Shown: positions 37,611 through 46,933, counted from the first letter of the stretch. The stretch is 64,000 nucleotides of DNA from Amycolatopsis camponoti (GCF_902497555.1 NZ_CABVGP010000002.1:2182501-2246500); one strand, 5' to 3'. Notes: generated from the letters alone by a model not told the origin. Numbers and translations are program-made.

Positions 37611-38449
37611 AACCCGCCGCGGGTGGCGTCGACCAGCCAGACCGCGCCCGGAATGCGAACCCCTTCGGGCGTCTCGAACGCTTCGAGCCCCGCCCGCAGC
37701 TCTTCCCGCGTCCGCGCCACGACGTCCGGGTCGAGTCCCGCCAGGTTGGTGCGGACCGGGCCCTGGCCGAGGATGAACCCGGCCGCGTCGGCGGCGTCAC
37801 GGCCGTAGTCCATCGGCGCGGTGACCGGCTCGATCCGGATGCCGGTGAACCCGGCCGCGTCGAGCACTTCGCGGATGCGGGCCGGCTCGACCAATGAGCC
37901 CATGCCCCGCGACGCGGGTGATGGCGCGCGCATCAGAGGCTTGAGTGCCGCGGTGGCGCGGGCGTAGTCGCTGTCGGGGCCGCCGCCCTGCGGGCCGAGG
38001 AACGCCAGCCGCCCGCCGGGCCGCAGCCCGCGCCGGATGTTGGCGAACGCGGCCACCGCGTCCTCGAAGAACATCACCCCGCCCCGGCTGATCGCGACGT
38101 CGAAGCCGGCGTCCGGGAACGGGTGGACCTGGGCGTCTCCCTGCTCGAACCGGACATTGGCGATGCCTTGGGCGGCCGCGTCGGCGCCGGCGCGCTCCAG
38201 CATCGGGGCCGAGAGGTCGACGCCGACGACGGTTCCGCGGCCCGCCCGCCGGGCGGCCAGCAGCGTGACGTGGCCCGTGCCGCAGCCGACGTCGAGGACG
38301 TGGTCGTCCGGGGCGATCGCGGCGATGCGGAAGAGGTCGTCGTTGAAGGCGCCGACGATCGCGTTGTAGCGGGCGCGGTTCTGTGCCCAGTGGACGCCCT
38401 CCCAGCCGTTCCAGGCTTCGGCTTGCCGGGCGTTGGCGATGGCCTGCAT
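37607..38449 (-). CDS. Class I SAM-dependent methyltransferase
   Basis: A 280-residue UbiE/Methyltransf_11-like protein. SAM-binding motif I is VLDVGCGTGHVTLLAA, motif II region GVDLSAPML, and post-I GDAQVHPFPDAGFDVAISR. The ATG at 38449 has TGGAGGA 5 bases upstream. The acceptor is not predictable. It is divergent from a TetR gene with a palindromic operator between, so expression is probably repressed until a ligand appears. Its TAG overlaps the M1 peptidase stop on the other strand (CTAG). Confidence 0.87.
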   Translation of the reverse strand: MQAIANARQAEAWNGWEGVHWAQNRARYNAIVGAFNDDLFRIAAIAPDDHVLDVGCGTGHVTLLAARRAGRGTVVGVDLSAPMLERAGADAAAQGIANVRFEQGDAQVHPFPDAGFDVAISRGGVMFFEDAVAAFANIRRGLRPGGRLAFLGPQGGGPDSDYARATAALKPLMRAPSPASRGMGSLVEPARIREVLDAAGFTGIRIEPVTAPMDYGRDAADAAGFILGQGPVRTNLAGLDPDVVARTREELRAGLEAFETPEGVRIPGAVWLVDATRGGF

Positions 38450-38460
38450 GGGTTCCTCCA

Positions 38461-38489
38461 TTACTAGAGTCCTACTCTAGATGTACACT
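38461..38489 (+). promoter_or_regulatory. TetR promoter with operator in the spacer
   Basis: CTAGAGT-CCT-ACTCTAG (38464-38480) is a perfect palindrome. It lies between TTACTA (38461-38466, -35-like) and TACACT (38484-38489, -10-like), 17 bases apart. The TetR ATG at 38496 is 6 bases after the -10 hexamer, implying a leaderless message. Confidence 0.65.
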
Positions 38490-38495
38490 CCAGTT

Positions 38496-39122
38496 ATGGA
38501 AGAGCGCAAGAAACGCGTCCGTGACGCCCCGCGGACGCGCAGGCGCATGCTGGAAGCGGCGCGCGACCTGTTCCTGCGCAACGGCTACGGCGCGACGACC
38601 CTCAAGGAGATCGCCGACCGGGCGGACGTCGCCGTGCAGACGATCTACTTCACCTTCGGCAACAAGCGGGTGCTGCTCAAGGAACTGGTCGACGTGGCCA
38701 TCGCGGGCGACCTCGAACCGGTCGCGACGATGGACCGGCCGTGGTTCCAGGACGCGCTCGCGGCCCCGACCGCCGAAGCGCACCTGCGACTGCACGTCCG
38801 CGGCACCCGCGGGATCCTGCAGCGCGTCGCCCCGATCGTCGAGATGCTGCGCGCGGCCACCGCGGCCGACCCGGCGCTCGCCGGGCAGTGGGACGACGAC
38901 GTCGACCCGCGGTTCGCCGTCCACCTCGAAGCCGCCCGGTCCCTGATGGCCAAGCCGCGGGCCCGCTCCGGGATGACCGCCGAGCACGCCGCCGACCTGC
39001 TGTTCGGCGTGCTCAGCCCGGAGCTCTACCAGGTGTTCGTCCGCGACCGCGGCTGGTCGCCGGAGCAGTGGGAGACCTGGGCGGCCGACACCCTGGCCGC
39101 CCAGCTCTGTCAGGCCGCCTGA
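38496..39122 (+). CDS. TetR family regulator
   Basis: A 208-residue repressor. The HTH domain (about 10-60) has RMLEAARDLFLRNGYGATTL and DVAVQTIYFTFGNKRVLLKE. The C-terminal region is of the TetR_C_33-like type and ends with SPELYQVFVRDRGWSPEQWE. The ATG at 38496 is preferred over 38481 because of the promoter geometry. It should repress the divergent methyltransferase and itself via the palindrome at 38464-38480. Confidence 0.9.
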   Translation: MEERKKRVRDAPRTRRRMLEAARDLFLRNGYGATTLKEIADRADVAVQTIYFTFGNKRVLLKELVDVAIAGDLEPVATMDRPWFQDALAAPTAEAHLRLHVRGTRGILQRVAPIVEMLRAATAADPALAGQWDDDVDPRFAVHLEAARSLMAKPRARSGMTAEHAADLLFGVLSPELYQVFVRDRGWSPEQWETWAADTLAAQLCQAA

Positions 39123-39137
39123 CTCCCCGTTGCGCCG

Positions 39138-39154
39138 GATACATCGGATGTATC
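39138..39154. promoter_or_regulatory. Perfect palindrome upstream of the GH95-like operon
   Basis: GATACATC-G-GATGTATC, 8-base arms around one base, 111 bases before the first hydrolase start. The AT-rich palindrome in a GC-rich setting looks like a GntR- or LacI-class operator, though no such regulator gene is adjacent. Confidence 0.6.
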
Positions 39155-39264
39155 TGCCGCTTTCTGGGTGAACCGCTCTGGTCTTTCGCGACTCTGTCTG
39201 TAAACATGGCCGCACGCCGCCTGCAGACCTCGCGAAACGTAGTATGAATCCGAAAGGACGCTTC

Positions 39265-41556
39265 ATGGACGCAGTGTCGCGGCGTACCGTGCTCCGCTCT
39301 GCCTCGGTCGCGGTGGGGGCCGCCGCGTTCGGCGGGCTGTGGGCCGAGGGGGCTTCGCCGGCGCTGGCCGCCGGGAACCCGCACCGGGACGTCGCCGCCG
39401 ACGCTCGCATGGTCTGGAAGCGGCTCCCCCAGAACTGGCAGGAAGGCCCGTTCCTCGCCAACGGCTACCTCGGCGCGCAGGTCTACGCCGGTCGGACGCC
39501 GCAGGTCCTCAAGGTGATGCTGAGCCACACCCAGGTGCAGGACCAGCGCATCCAGTGGGAGGCCGGCATCGGGTTGTCCCGGCTGCCGATCGGCTACCTC
39601 ACGCTCACGCTCGCCGGCGCGATCACCGCCGTCGACTGGACGCTCGACCTCTACAACGCCGAGCTCGGCGGCACGATCACCACCACCCAGGGCTCGGTCG
39701 CCTTCTCCGCCGTCGTGCACAACGACCTCGGCGTGCTGCTCGTCTCGCTGACGCCGACCGCGGGGGAGACCGGCGCGGCGTGGGCGTTCCAGCCGCTGGA
39801 GTCGGCGACCACCCGCACCGTCCGCAAGCCGCCCGAGTACGTCGCGAACCCCGCGCCCGAAGTGGCCGACGGGTACTGCGCGCAGCCGATGCTCGCCGGA
39901 GGCGGCTACACGACGGCCTGGCGCGAACGCCGGATCGGCGCGCGTCGGCTGCTCGCCGCGACCGTCGCCTACAGCTTCCCGGGCACGACGCACACGGCGG
40001 ACGCCCTCGCGAGCGTCCGGAAAGCGCTTGCCGCGAACCCGGACGCCCTGCTCGCCCGCCACCGCCGCTGGTGGAACGACTACCACGGGCGCAGCTTCGT
40101 TTCGGTGCCGGACAAGCAGGTCCAGCGGTTCTACTGGATCCAGCTGTACAAGATCGCGGCCGCCACGCGGGCGGGCGGGCCGGTCGTGTCCGAGTGGGGA
40201 CCGTGGTTCCCCGAGGTCGGCAACAGCTGGACCGCGGTCTGGTGGAACCTCAACGTCCAGGTCACCTACCCGATCGTCAACAGCAGCAACCACCCCGAGC
40301 TCGACGCCGTCACCGAGACCTTCCGGCGCGACCACGCGAACCTCGAGACGTCCGTCCCGCCGGCCTACCGCGACGGCGACACCTACGCGCTCTCGCACCC
40401 GGGCGACTGGCGGCTGCGGCCCGGCGGCACGCGCTCGGTCGGCGTCCCCGGGACGACGTCCAAGACCGACCAGACCGGGAACCTGTTGTGGGGCCTGCAC
40501 AACGTCTGGCTCGCCTACCGCCACCACCTGGACCGGCGCGTGCTGCGCGACGTCCTGTACCCGACGCTGGCCAAGGCGCTGAACTTCTATCGCCACTTCC
40601 TGTTCACCGGCCCGGACGGGTTCCTGCACCTGCCGCTGACCCGCTCGCCGGAGTACGCCGACGCGGCCGACTGCACCTACGACCTTTCGCTGATCCGATG
40701 GGCCGCCCGCACGCTCGTCGACACCGCGTGGATCCTGCGCCTGAACGAGCCGCGTGTCCCGATCTGGCAGGAGATCAGCGCGAAACTGGTGCCCTACCAC
40801 GAAACCGCGGCCGACGGCGTGCTGATCGGCGACGGCGTCCCGCTGTCCGCGTCGCACCGGCACTTCTCGCACCTGCTGTGGCTCTACCCGCTGCGGGAGA
40901 AGGTGTGGGACTCGCCCGGCGATCGTGACCTCATGACGCGGACGTTCCGGCACTGGATCGCCGATCAGACCGCCTGGCACGGCTACAGCTACGCGGCCGC
41001 GTCGTCGATGTCTTCGGTGATGGACGCGCCCGAGGAAGCTTTGCGCTACCTGAAGTTCTTCCTCGACCGCAACGTCGTGGCCGACACCGAGCTGACCGCG
41101 AACACGATGTACCGCGAAGGGTCCAACTTCGCGATCGAAAGCCCGATCACCGCCGCGCAGTCCGTGGTGGACATGCTGGTGCAGGGGTCCGGCGGCGTGC
41201 TCAAGATCTTCCCGTCGGTGTCGGCGACCTGGCGCGACGCCTCGATCGACGGCCTGCGCGCGGAGGGCGCGTTCCTCGTGGACGCCTCCCGCCGCGACGG
41301 GAAGACGGAGTTCGTGCGCGTGCACAGCGAAGCCGGCGAGCCGCTGGTGCTGCAGCACGGCGTCGCCGGGGACGTCGACGTCCGCGACGAGCACGGCCGG
41401 CGGCTGCCGTGGCGCCCGGCCGGGCCCGGCCGGATCGCGATCGGGCTGCGGCGCGGCGGGACCGCCGTCGTCACCCCGCGCGGCGGCCGACCGGACTGCG
41501 CGCCCCGCGACGTCCCCGCCCTCGGCCCGGCCCCGGCGTGGGGCCTGCCGAGCTGA
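39265..41556 (+). CDS. Tat-exported GH95-like glycoside hydrolase, first copy
   Basis: A 763-residue secreted enzyme. A twin-arginine signal (SRRTVLRSA, then a hydrophobic stretch to about residue 36) precedes a beta-sandwich and an (alpha/alpha)6 barrel. Family GH95 landmarks: the Asn pair Asn328/Asn330 in WNLNVQ, the proposed acid Glu463 in SPEY, and SHRHFSHLLWLYPL. GH95 members act on alpha-L-fucosides or galactosides; the substrate here is open. AAAGGA supports the ATG at 39265 over 39244. A homologous gene follows 25 bases later, so the pair is an operon born from duplication. Confidence 0.82.
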   Translation: MDAVSRRTVLRSASVAVGAAAFGGLWAEGASPALAAGNPHRDVAADARMVWKRLPQNWQEGPFLANGYLGAQVYAGRTPQVLKVMLSHTQVQDQRIQWEAGIGLSRLPIGYLTLTLAGAITAVDWTLDLYNAELGGTITTTQGSVAFSAVVHNDLGVLLVSLTPTAGETGAAWAFQPLESATTRTVRKPPEYVANPAPEVADGYCAQPMLAGGGYTTAWRERRIGARRLLAATVAYSFPGTTHTADALASVRKALAANPDALLARHRRWWNDYHGRSFVSVPDKQVQRFYWIQLYKIAAATRAGGPVVSEWGPWFPEVGNSWTAVWWNLNVQVTYPIVNSSNHPELDAVTETFRRDHANLETSVPPAYRDGDTYALSHPGDWRLRPGGTRSVGVPGTTSKTDQTGNLLWGLHNVWLAYRHHLDRRVLRDVLYPTLAKALNFYRHFLFTGPDGFLHLPLTRSPEYADAADCTYDLSLIRWAARTLVDTAWILRLNEPRVPIWQEISAKLVPYHETAADGVLIGDGVPLSASHRHFSHLLWLYPLREKVWDSPGDRDLMTRTFRHWIADQTAWHGYSYAAASSMSSVMDAPEEALRYLKFFLDRNVVADTELTANTMYREGSNFAIESPITAAQSVVDMLVQGSGGVLKIFPSVSATWRDASIDGLRAEGAFLVDASRRDGKTEFVRVHSEAGEPLVLQHGVAGDVDVRDEHGRRLPWRPAGPGRIAIGLRRGGTAVVTPRGGRPDCAPRDVPALGPAPAWGLPS

Positions 41557-41581
41557 ATCCGCTGTCGACAAGGAGGTCGCC

Positions 41582-43858
41582 ATGGACATCACCCGCAGAA
41601 CCGTGCTCGGCGGTGCGCTCGCCGGGATCGCGGCCGGCGCGGCGGGCGTCACGCCCGCGTTCGCCGACACACCCGGCAGCGACGACTTCGGCTGGGCCGG
41701 GTTCCTCGGCACGGCGGACCTGTACTGGCGGCGGCTGCCGAAGACCTGGTACGAGGGCCCGTTCCTGGGCAACGGGTTCCTCGGCTCGGGTATCTACGCC
41801 GAGCCCGGGCAGAACGCGATCCGCTTCAACGTCCAGCACAGCCAGGTCCAGGACCACCGCCCGGAGTTCGGCTCGCTTTTCGGCCTGGCGCGGCTGCCGA
41901 TCGGGTACTTCACCCTCGAACCGGTCGGCGCGATCACCGCGATCGACTGGCGGATGGACCTGTGGAACGCCGAGCTGACCGGCACGATCACGACCGCGGC
42001 CGGCAGCCTGAGCCTGCGCGCGATCGTCCACACCGGACAGCCGCTGCTGGCCGTCGAGATCCGGCCGTCGGAAGGGGAACGCGGGTTCAAGTGGGTGTTC
42101 CACCCGGCGGCCGCGGTCAGCCCGCGCGCCGACCCGGTGTGGAACAAGCCGCCGCCCGCCGGCTACACCGCGAACCCGCCGGTGCAGCTCAGCGGCAGCG
42201 GCGACGCGCGGCTGGCCGTCCAGCCGCTGCTGGCCGGCGGCGAGCACGTGACGGCCTGGCGGGAGGTGACCCGCGGCGGCGCGCGCACGCTGTACACGTC
42301 GGTGGCGTGGTCGCACCCGGCGAAGACGTCGGTGGCGCGGGCACTGGGGACCGTGCGCCGGGTTTCTTCGTTCGCCGCGCTGACCCCGGACCACCGGCGC
42401 TGGTGGCACGACCACTACCGGGCGAGCTTCCTGTCCATTCCGGACACCCGGCTGCAGAGCTTCTACTGGATCCAGCTGTACAAGGTCGCGTCGGCGGCCC
42501 GGCGGGAGGCGCCGGTGATGGCGACGTCCGGGCCGTGGCTGGAGAACACGCCGTGGCCGGCGACGTGGTGGAACCTCAACGTCCAGCTCGAGTACTGGCT
42601 CATCCACGGTTCCAACCACCTCGAGCTGGACGCCGTCAGCCACGCCCTCGACAAGTACCGCGCGAATCTCAGCAGCCAGGTGGCGACGCCGTACCAGGCC
42701 GACTCGGCGGGCATCCCGCGCACGACCGACATGACGCTGCTCAACGGCGTCTCGAACGCCACGAGCGGGTTCCCCGTCGGCGTCCCGGGGCAGGACCCGC
42801 CGACGCCGGAGGTCGGCAACCTGACGTGGGCGCTGCACAACGTGTGGCTGTCCTACCGGCACACGATGAACGCCGCGCTGCTGCGGGACACGCTGTTCCC
42901 GTTGCTGCGCAAGGCGATCAACTACTACCTGCACTTCCTCGCACCGGGCCCGGACGGGAAGCTGCACCTGCCGCCGACGTTCTCGCCCGAGTACGGCGTC
43001 GACGCCCCGGACTGCAACTACGACCTCTCGCTGATCCGCTGGGGCTGCAAGACACTGCTGCAGACGGCGCCGGGTGACCCGCTGGCGCCTCGCTGGCGGG
43101 ACGTCCTGGCGACGCTGGTGGACTACCCGGCCGACGTCAACGGGTACATGATCGGCGCCGGCGTGCCGTTCGCGAAGTCGCACCGGCACTACTCGCACAT
43201 GCTGCAGATCTACCCGCTCTACGACGTCACGTGGGAGCAGCCGGAGCACCGGGCGATCATCGAGACGTCGCTGAACCACTGGGTCGGCTTCGAGGGTGCG
43301 CTGCAGGGGTACACGTTCACCGGCGCGGCGTCGATCTCGGCCCAGATGCTGCGCGGCGAGCAGGCGGCGTTCTACCTCGGCGAGCTGCAGCGCCGGTACA
43401 TCCAGCCGAACACGATGTACAAGGAGTCGGGGCCGGTCATCGAGACGCCGCTGTCGGCGGCGAAGTCCATGCAGGACATGCTGGTCCAGAGCTGGGGCGG
43501 CGTCGTCCGGCTGTTCCCGGCGGTGCCCGCGGCCTGGGGCGACATCGCGCTGCGGGACTTCCGGACCGAGGGCGCGTTCCTGCTGAGCGCGTCCCGGTCG
43601 GGTGGGAAGACGCGCTGGCTGAAGGTGCACAGCGAAGCGGGAGCGCCCTGCGTGCTGCGGCCGGGCATCGAGGGAGAGCTGACGGTGACGGACGCCCGTG
43701 GCCGCGCGCGCCGGTGGCGGCGGCTGGGCAACGGCGACGTCCAGGTGGAGCTGGACCGGGGCGAGGACGCCTTCGTGTACCGGAAGGGGGACCGGCCGGA
43801 CTTCGGGGTGCGCCCGGTCGCCCCCGGCGGAGCGAGCGCACCGTGGGGGCTGCCGTGA
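41582..43858 (+). CDS. Tat-exported GH95-like glycoside hydrolase, second copy
   Basis: A 758-residue paralogue of the preceding gene along its whole length. The signal has TRRTVLGG; the catalytic landmarks are Asn331/Asn333 in WNLNVQ, Glu470 in SPEY and SHRHYSHMLQIYPL. AAGGAGGT precedes the ATG. Shared stretches such as LPIGY and RFYWIQLYK / SFYWIQLYK show the duplication, but many surface loops differ, so the two may attack different linkages of one glycan. Both are predicted to be exported folded through Tat. Confidence 0.82.
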   Translation: MDITRRTVLGGALAGIAAGAAGVTPAFADTPGSDDFGWAGFLGTADLYWRRLPKTWYEGPFLGNGFLGSGIYAEPGQNAIRFNVQHSQVQDHRPEFGSLFGLARLPIGYFTLEPVGAITAIDWRMDLWNAELTGTITTAAGSLSLRAIVHTGQPLLAVEIRPSEGERGFKWVFHPAAAVSPRADPVWNKPPPAGYTANPPVQLSGSGDARLAVQPLLAGGEHVTAWREVTRGGARTLYTSVAWSHPAKTSVARALGTVRRVSSFAALTPDHRRWWHDHYRASFLSIPDTRLQSFYWIQLYKVASAARREAPVMATSGPWLENTPWPATWWNLNVQLEYWLIHGSNHLELDAVSHALDKYRANLSSQVATPYQADSAGIPRTTDMTLLNGVSNATSGFPVGVPGQDPPTPEVGNLTWALHNVWLSYRHTMNAALLRDTLFPLLRKAINYYLHFLAPGPDGKLHLPPTFSPEYGVDAPDCNYDLSLIRWGCKTLLQTAPGDPLAPRWRDVLATLVDYPADVNGYMIGAGVPFAKSHRHYSHMLQIYPLYDVTWEQPEHRAIIETSLNHWVGFEGALQGYTFTGAASISAQMLRGEQAAFYLGELQRRYIQPNTMYKESGPVIETPLSAAKSMQDMLVQSWGGVVRLFPAVPAAWGDIALRDFRTEGAFLLSASRSGGKTRWLKVHSEAGAPCVLRPGIEGELTVTDARGRARRWRRLGNGDVQVELDRGEDAFVYRKGDRPDFGVRPVAPGGASAPWGLP

Positions 43859-44059
43859 GGAGCTGAGCAGGCGGCTGTCAGCGCTGGGGCGGGTCGCCGC
43901 CGGTCGCGGGGACGGGCAGAGCGGCGGCTGCCTGCGCCCGGTCGGTTGTCGGGTGGGGATGGCGGGCCTCACCCGCCGTCCGCTTCGTCCTTCTTCCCGG
44001 ATTCCCGCCCGGGGCGCAGTCGTTCGCGGCACAATGGGCGGCTGACGAGGGGAGCGGGG

Positions 44060-45037
44060 ATGAGCGAGCCGGGGGTGCCGGGGCAGCGGCCGGACGGGGG
44101 CAGGCCGGACGGGGCAACGCCGCCGCCCGGTCCGGGCGGCCCGCAGCACTACCAGCAGTTCTTCCAGTACCCGCAGTGGCAGCCGCCGGTGCCGCCGAGG
44201 CGGACCTCGCCCGCCGCCGTCGTGCTGATCGTCGGGTCGGTCGTCGTCGTCATCCTGATGGCGCTGGCCTTCCTCGCCTGGGGCTATCCCGGTTTCCTGC
44301 GCGAGCAGGACGTCAAGGGGGTCGCCGGGGCCCGGCCGGCGTCGTCGTCGCCATCGCCCTCCCCGTCGCCGACCACCGCCACCACGAGCGCGCCGGTTTC
44401 GCTGCCTGCCGGCGCCCGGGCGCCGATGCCGAAGCGCAGCAAGCCCCTGGCCGACCCGGTGACGTGCGCCTTCACCCCGGAACCCACGTCGCCGGCGCCG
44501 AAGAAGGTGGCGCTGCCGCCCGACGGCCCGGCGTCGTCGTCCGGCACGGTCCCGGTGTCCCTCGCGACGAGCGCCGGCGACATCGGCCTCACGCTCGACC
44601 GCGCCCTCGCCCCCTGCACCGTGGTCAACTTCGTGAGCCTGGTGAAGCAGGGGTTCTACGACGGCACGTCGTGCCACCGGCTGTCCGTGACGGCCGGGCT
44701 GCAGATGCTCCAGTGCGGCGACCCGGTGGGCGACGGCACCGGCGGCCCCGGCTACTCGATCCGCGACGAGGTGTTCCCGGAGCTGACGTACGGCCGCGGC
44801 GTCCTCGCCATGGCCAAGACGGCCCAGCCCGACTCGGGCGGGTCCCAGTTCTTCCTGGTCTTCGGCGACGTCGAGATCTCACCGGAGTACACGGTCTTCG
44901 GCAGCATCGACGACGCGGGTCTCCGCGTCCTGGACGACGTCGCCCGCGGCGGCATCGACCCGTCCCGCCCCGGCATCGGCGACGGCAGTGGCCCCCCGAC
45001 GGTCCCGGTCACCTTCACCCACGTCACCACCCCGTGA
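44060..45037 (+). CDS. Membrane-anchored cyclophilin-type peptidyl-prolyl isomerase
   Basis: A 325-residue protein. A Pro/Gly/Gln-rich cytoplasmic N-terminus (about 1-48) precedes one transmembrane helix (about 53-76), a Ser/Pro/Thr linker, and an extracytoplasmic cyclophilin domain (about 160-325) with VNFVSLVKQGFYDGTSCHRL, GDGTGGPGYSI and SGGSQFFLVFGD. It should assist folding of exported proteins. A GAGGGGAG purine run precedes the ATG at 44060. The 201 bases before it (43859-44059) show nothing else notable. It is convergent with the monooxygenase, with repeat C between the stops. Confidence 0.88.
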   Translation: MSEPGVPGQRPDGGRPDGATPPPGPGGPQHYQQFFQYPQWQPPVPPRRTSPAAVVLIVGSVVVVILMALAFLAWGYPGFLREQDVKGVAGARPASSSPSPSPSPTTATTSAPVSLPAGARAPMPKRSKPLADPVTCAFTPEPTSPAPKKVALPPDGPASSSGTVPVSLATSAGDIGLTLDRALAPCTVVNFVSLVKQGFYDGTSCHRLSVTAGLQMLQCGDPVGDGTGGPGYSIRDEVFPELTYGRGVLAMAKTAQPDSGGSQFFLVFGDVEISPEYTVFGSIDDAGLRVLDDVARGGIDPSRPGIGDGSGPPTVPVTFTHVTTP

Positions 45038-45039
45038 CA

Positions 45040-45192
45040 GAAGGGGCATCACCCGTGATCAGAGAGGCATCACGTGTGATTGGCGGGGCATCACGTGTGA
45101 TTGGCGGGGCATCGCGGTGATGCCCCTCCAAACACGGGTGATGCCCGCTCAATCACGGGTGATGCCCGCCCAATCACACGTGATGCCCCTTC
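45040..45192. repeat. Composite palindromic repeat family C
   Basis: Left side: units of about 21 bases such as GGCATCACGTGTGATTGGCG (45066 and 45087 onward). Right side: complementary units such as CCCAATCACACGTGATGCC (to about 45188). The outer arms GAAGGGGCATCAC (45040-45052) and GTGATGCCCCTTC (45180-45192) are perfect complements; the centre is GGGGCATC-GCGGT-GATGCCCC (45106-45126). It fills the gap between convergent genes and runs into the monooxygenase stop codon. Confidence 0.88.
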
Positions 45193-46933
45193 ACGCACGG
45201 TCGAGGAGGGACTTCAGGGCCGTGAGGAGTGCGTTCGTGGCTTGCGGGGTTGCCGTGGCGTGGCGCCAGGCGACGTAACCGTCCGGGCGGACCAGGAGGC
45301 AGCCGGCCTCGTCGATGCCGCTCAGCCGGGACCAGTCGCCGTAGGCGTCGCGACCTTCGGGGTCGCCGACGCGCACCGCGCGCAGGTCCAGGCCCAGCTC
45401 GGCGCCGGCCTTGGCGGCCGCGTCGCGCCACGCCGTGCCGGTCAGGCCGGTGAGCACCGTCCAGCGGCCGCCGCCCACCAGGTCCAAAGTGGACACCCGG
45501 CGCCCGTGCGGGCCGACCAGCCACGCGTGCGGCAGCTTCGCCCCCGGCTCGGTGCTCGGCCGGTGGAACAGCTCGGGATCGCGCTCGGCGGGCTTCACGA
45601 CCCCGTCGGGCAGCACCGCGCCCGAGACGTACCGCTGGTCCATCTCGACGCCGTGGGCGTTGAACTCGTAGTGCTTCAGCTCGATGGCCTTTTCCAGCTC
45701 ACGCCGTTTCCGCGCGCCCTCGGCGGTGGGCGCGAGGCAGGTCTCGAGCCCGGCCGTGATGCCGTCGGCGTCGGTGTCGCCGGCGATGCCCAGCGCCGCG
45801 AAGATCGGCCCGAACTGGTCGCGGCTCAGGTTCGCCCGGTCGACGATCTGCTTGCCGACCGGCGCCCGCTCGGCGCTGTAGCTGTCCAGCAGCCCTTCCC
45901 CCGCTTCGCCTCGAAGCACCATCGCGAGCTTCCACGCGAGGTTGTAGGAGTCCTGGATCGAGGTGTTCGAGCCGAGCCCGTTGGACGGCGGGTGCCGGTG
46001 CACGGCGTCCCCGGCGCAGAACACCCGGCCGCTGCGGTACTCCGTCGCGTAGTTGTGGTTGACCGTCCACAGTGACGTCGAGGTGATCTCGACCTCCAGC
46101 GAGGCGTCGCCGACCAAGTCGCGCACCAGCCGCGTCGCTTCCTCGACGTCGACCTCCGGCGGCGCTTGCGCGATGTCGTAACCCCAGGTCAGCAGCCACT
46201 CGTTCCACGGCCGCACCATCCGGACCAGGCCCATCCCGATCCCGCCGAGGTGCGCGCCCGGCCGCATCACCCAGTACAGGACGCTCGGGCGGTGCGCGAC
46301 GTACGGCGCGAGGTCGGCGGTGAACGTGATGTTCATGCTGCCCGCCTTGCCGGTCTGCCCGGCGATCGGCAGGCCGGCCTGCTCGGCGACCCGGCTGCGC
46401 GCGCCGTCCGCGCCGATCAGGTACCGGGCGCGCAACGTGAATTCGTCGCCGCGCACGCGGTCGCGGAACCGGGCGGTGACGCCGTCTTCGTCCTGCGTGA
46501 AGTCCAGGAACTCCGTGTCCAGGCGGAGTTTCGCGCCGCGGGCGGCGGCCTCGCTCACCAGGATCGGCTCGAGGTAGGTCTGCGGCAGGTCGATCATGTG
46601 GCACGGGCTGGCCGCGGCGTACTCGGCGGCCGAGGAGTCGCCGGTGCCCCAGCTGGCGATGCGGCCGATCTCCGGCCCCGTCAGCGACGTGCAGAGCACG
46701 GTGTCGCCCATCAGCTCCGGCGGCGTGCCGACGGCGAGGGCCTTGTCCTCGACGCCGAGGTCGCGCAGCACCTCCATGGTGCGCTGGTTGGTGATGTGCG
46801 CGCGGGGCGTGTTGGCCGTCCAGCCGTACTTGGTGGCCAGCACGGTCGGCACGCCGTAGGTGGCGAGCAGCAGCGCGGCGGACCCGCCGGCCGGGCCGCT
46901 GCCGACCACGATGACGTCGGTGTCGTAGCTCAT
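45191..46933 (-). CDS. FAD-dependent aromatic monooxygenase, resorcinol/phenol hydroxylase type
   Basis: A 580-residue class A flavoprotein monooxygenase. It has the Rossmann GXGXXG at Gly11/Gly13/Gly16, the GADGARS motif and GDAVHRHPP with the flavin-ribityl Asp; a thioredoxin-like C-terminal domain follows, as in phenol hydroxylase and TfdB. It is translationally coupled (ATGA) to the upstream fused ring-cleavage enzyme. With hydroxyquinol as the next intermediate, its substrate is likely resorcinol or a related phenol (inference). The start ATG is at 46933. Confidence 0.9.
   Translation of the reverse strand: MSYDTDVIVVGSGPAGGSAALLLATYGVPTVLATKYGWTANTPRAHITNQRTMEVLRDLGVEDKALAVGTPPELMGDTVLCTSLTGPEIGRIASWGTGDSSAAEYAAASPCHMIDLPQTYLEPILVSEAAARGAKLRLDTEFLDFTQDEDGVTARFRDRVRGDEFTLRARYLIGADGARSRVAEQAGLPIAGQTGKAGSMNITFTADLAPYVAHRPSVLYWVMRPGAHLGGIGMGLVRMVRPWNEWLLTWGYDIAQAPPEVDVEEATRLVRDLVGDASLEVEITSTSLWTVNHNYATEYRSGRVFCAGDAVHRHPPSNGLGSNTSIQDSYNLAWKLAMVLRGEAGEGLLDSYSAERAPVGKQIVDRANLSRDQFGPIFAALGIAGDTDADGITAGLETCLAPTAEGARKRRELEKAIELKHYEFNAHGVEMDQRYVSGAVLPDGVVKPAERDPELFHRPSTEPGAKLPHAWLVGPHGRRVSTLDLVGGGRWTVLTGLTGTAWRDAAAKAGAELGLDLRAVRVGDPEGRDAYGDWSRLSGIDEAGCLLVRPDGYVAWRHATATPQATNALLTALKSLLDRA
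45482..45494. repeat. GTCCNNNGTGGAC word, copy in the monooxygenase gene
   Basis: GTCCAAAGTGGAC on the plus strand; in the gene's own sense it encodes Ser-Thr-Leu-Asp. Confidence 0.6.
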
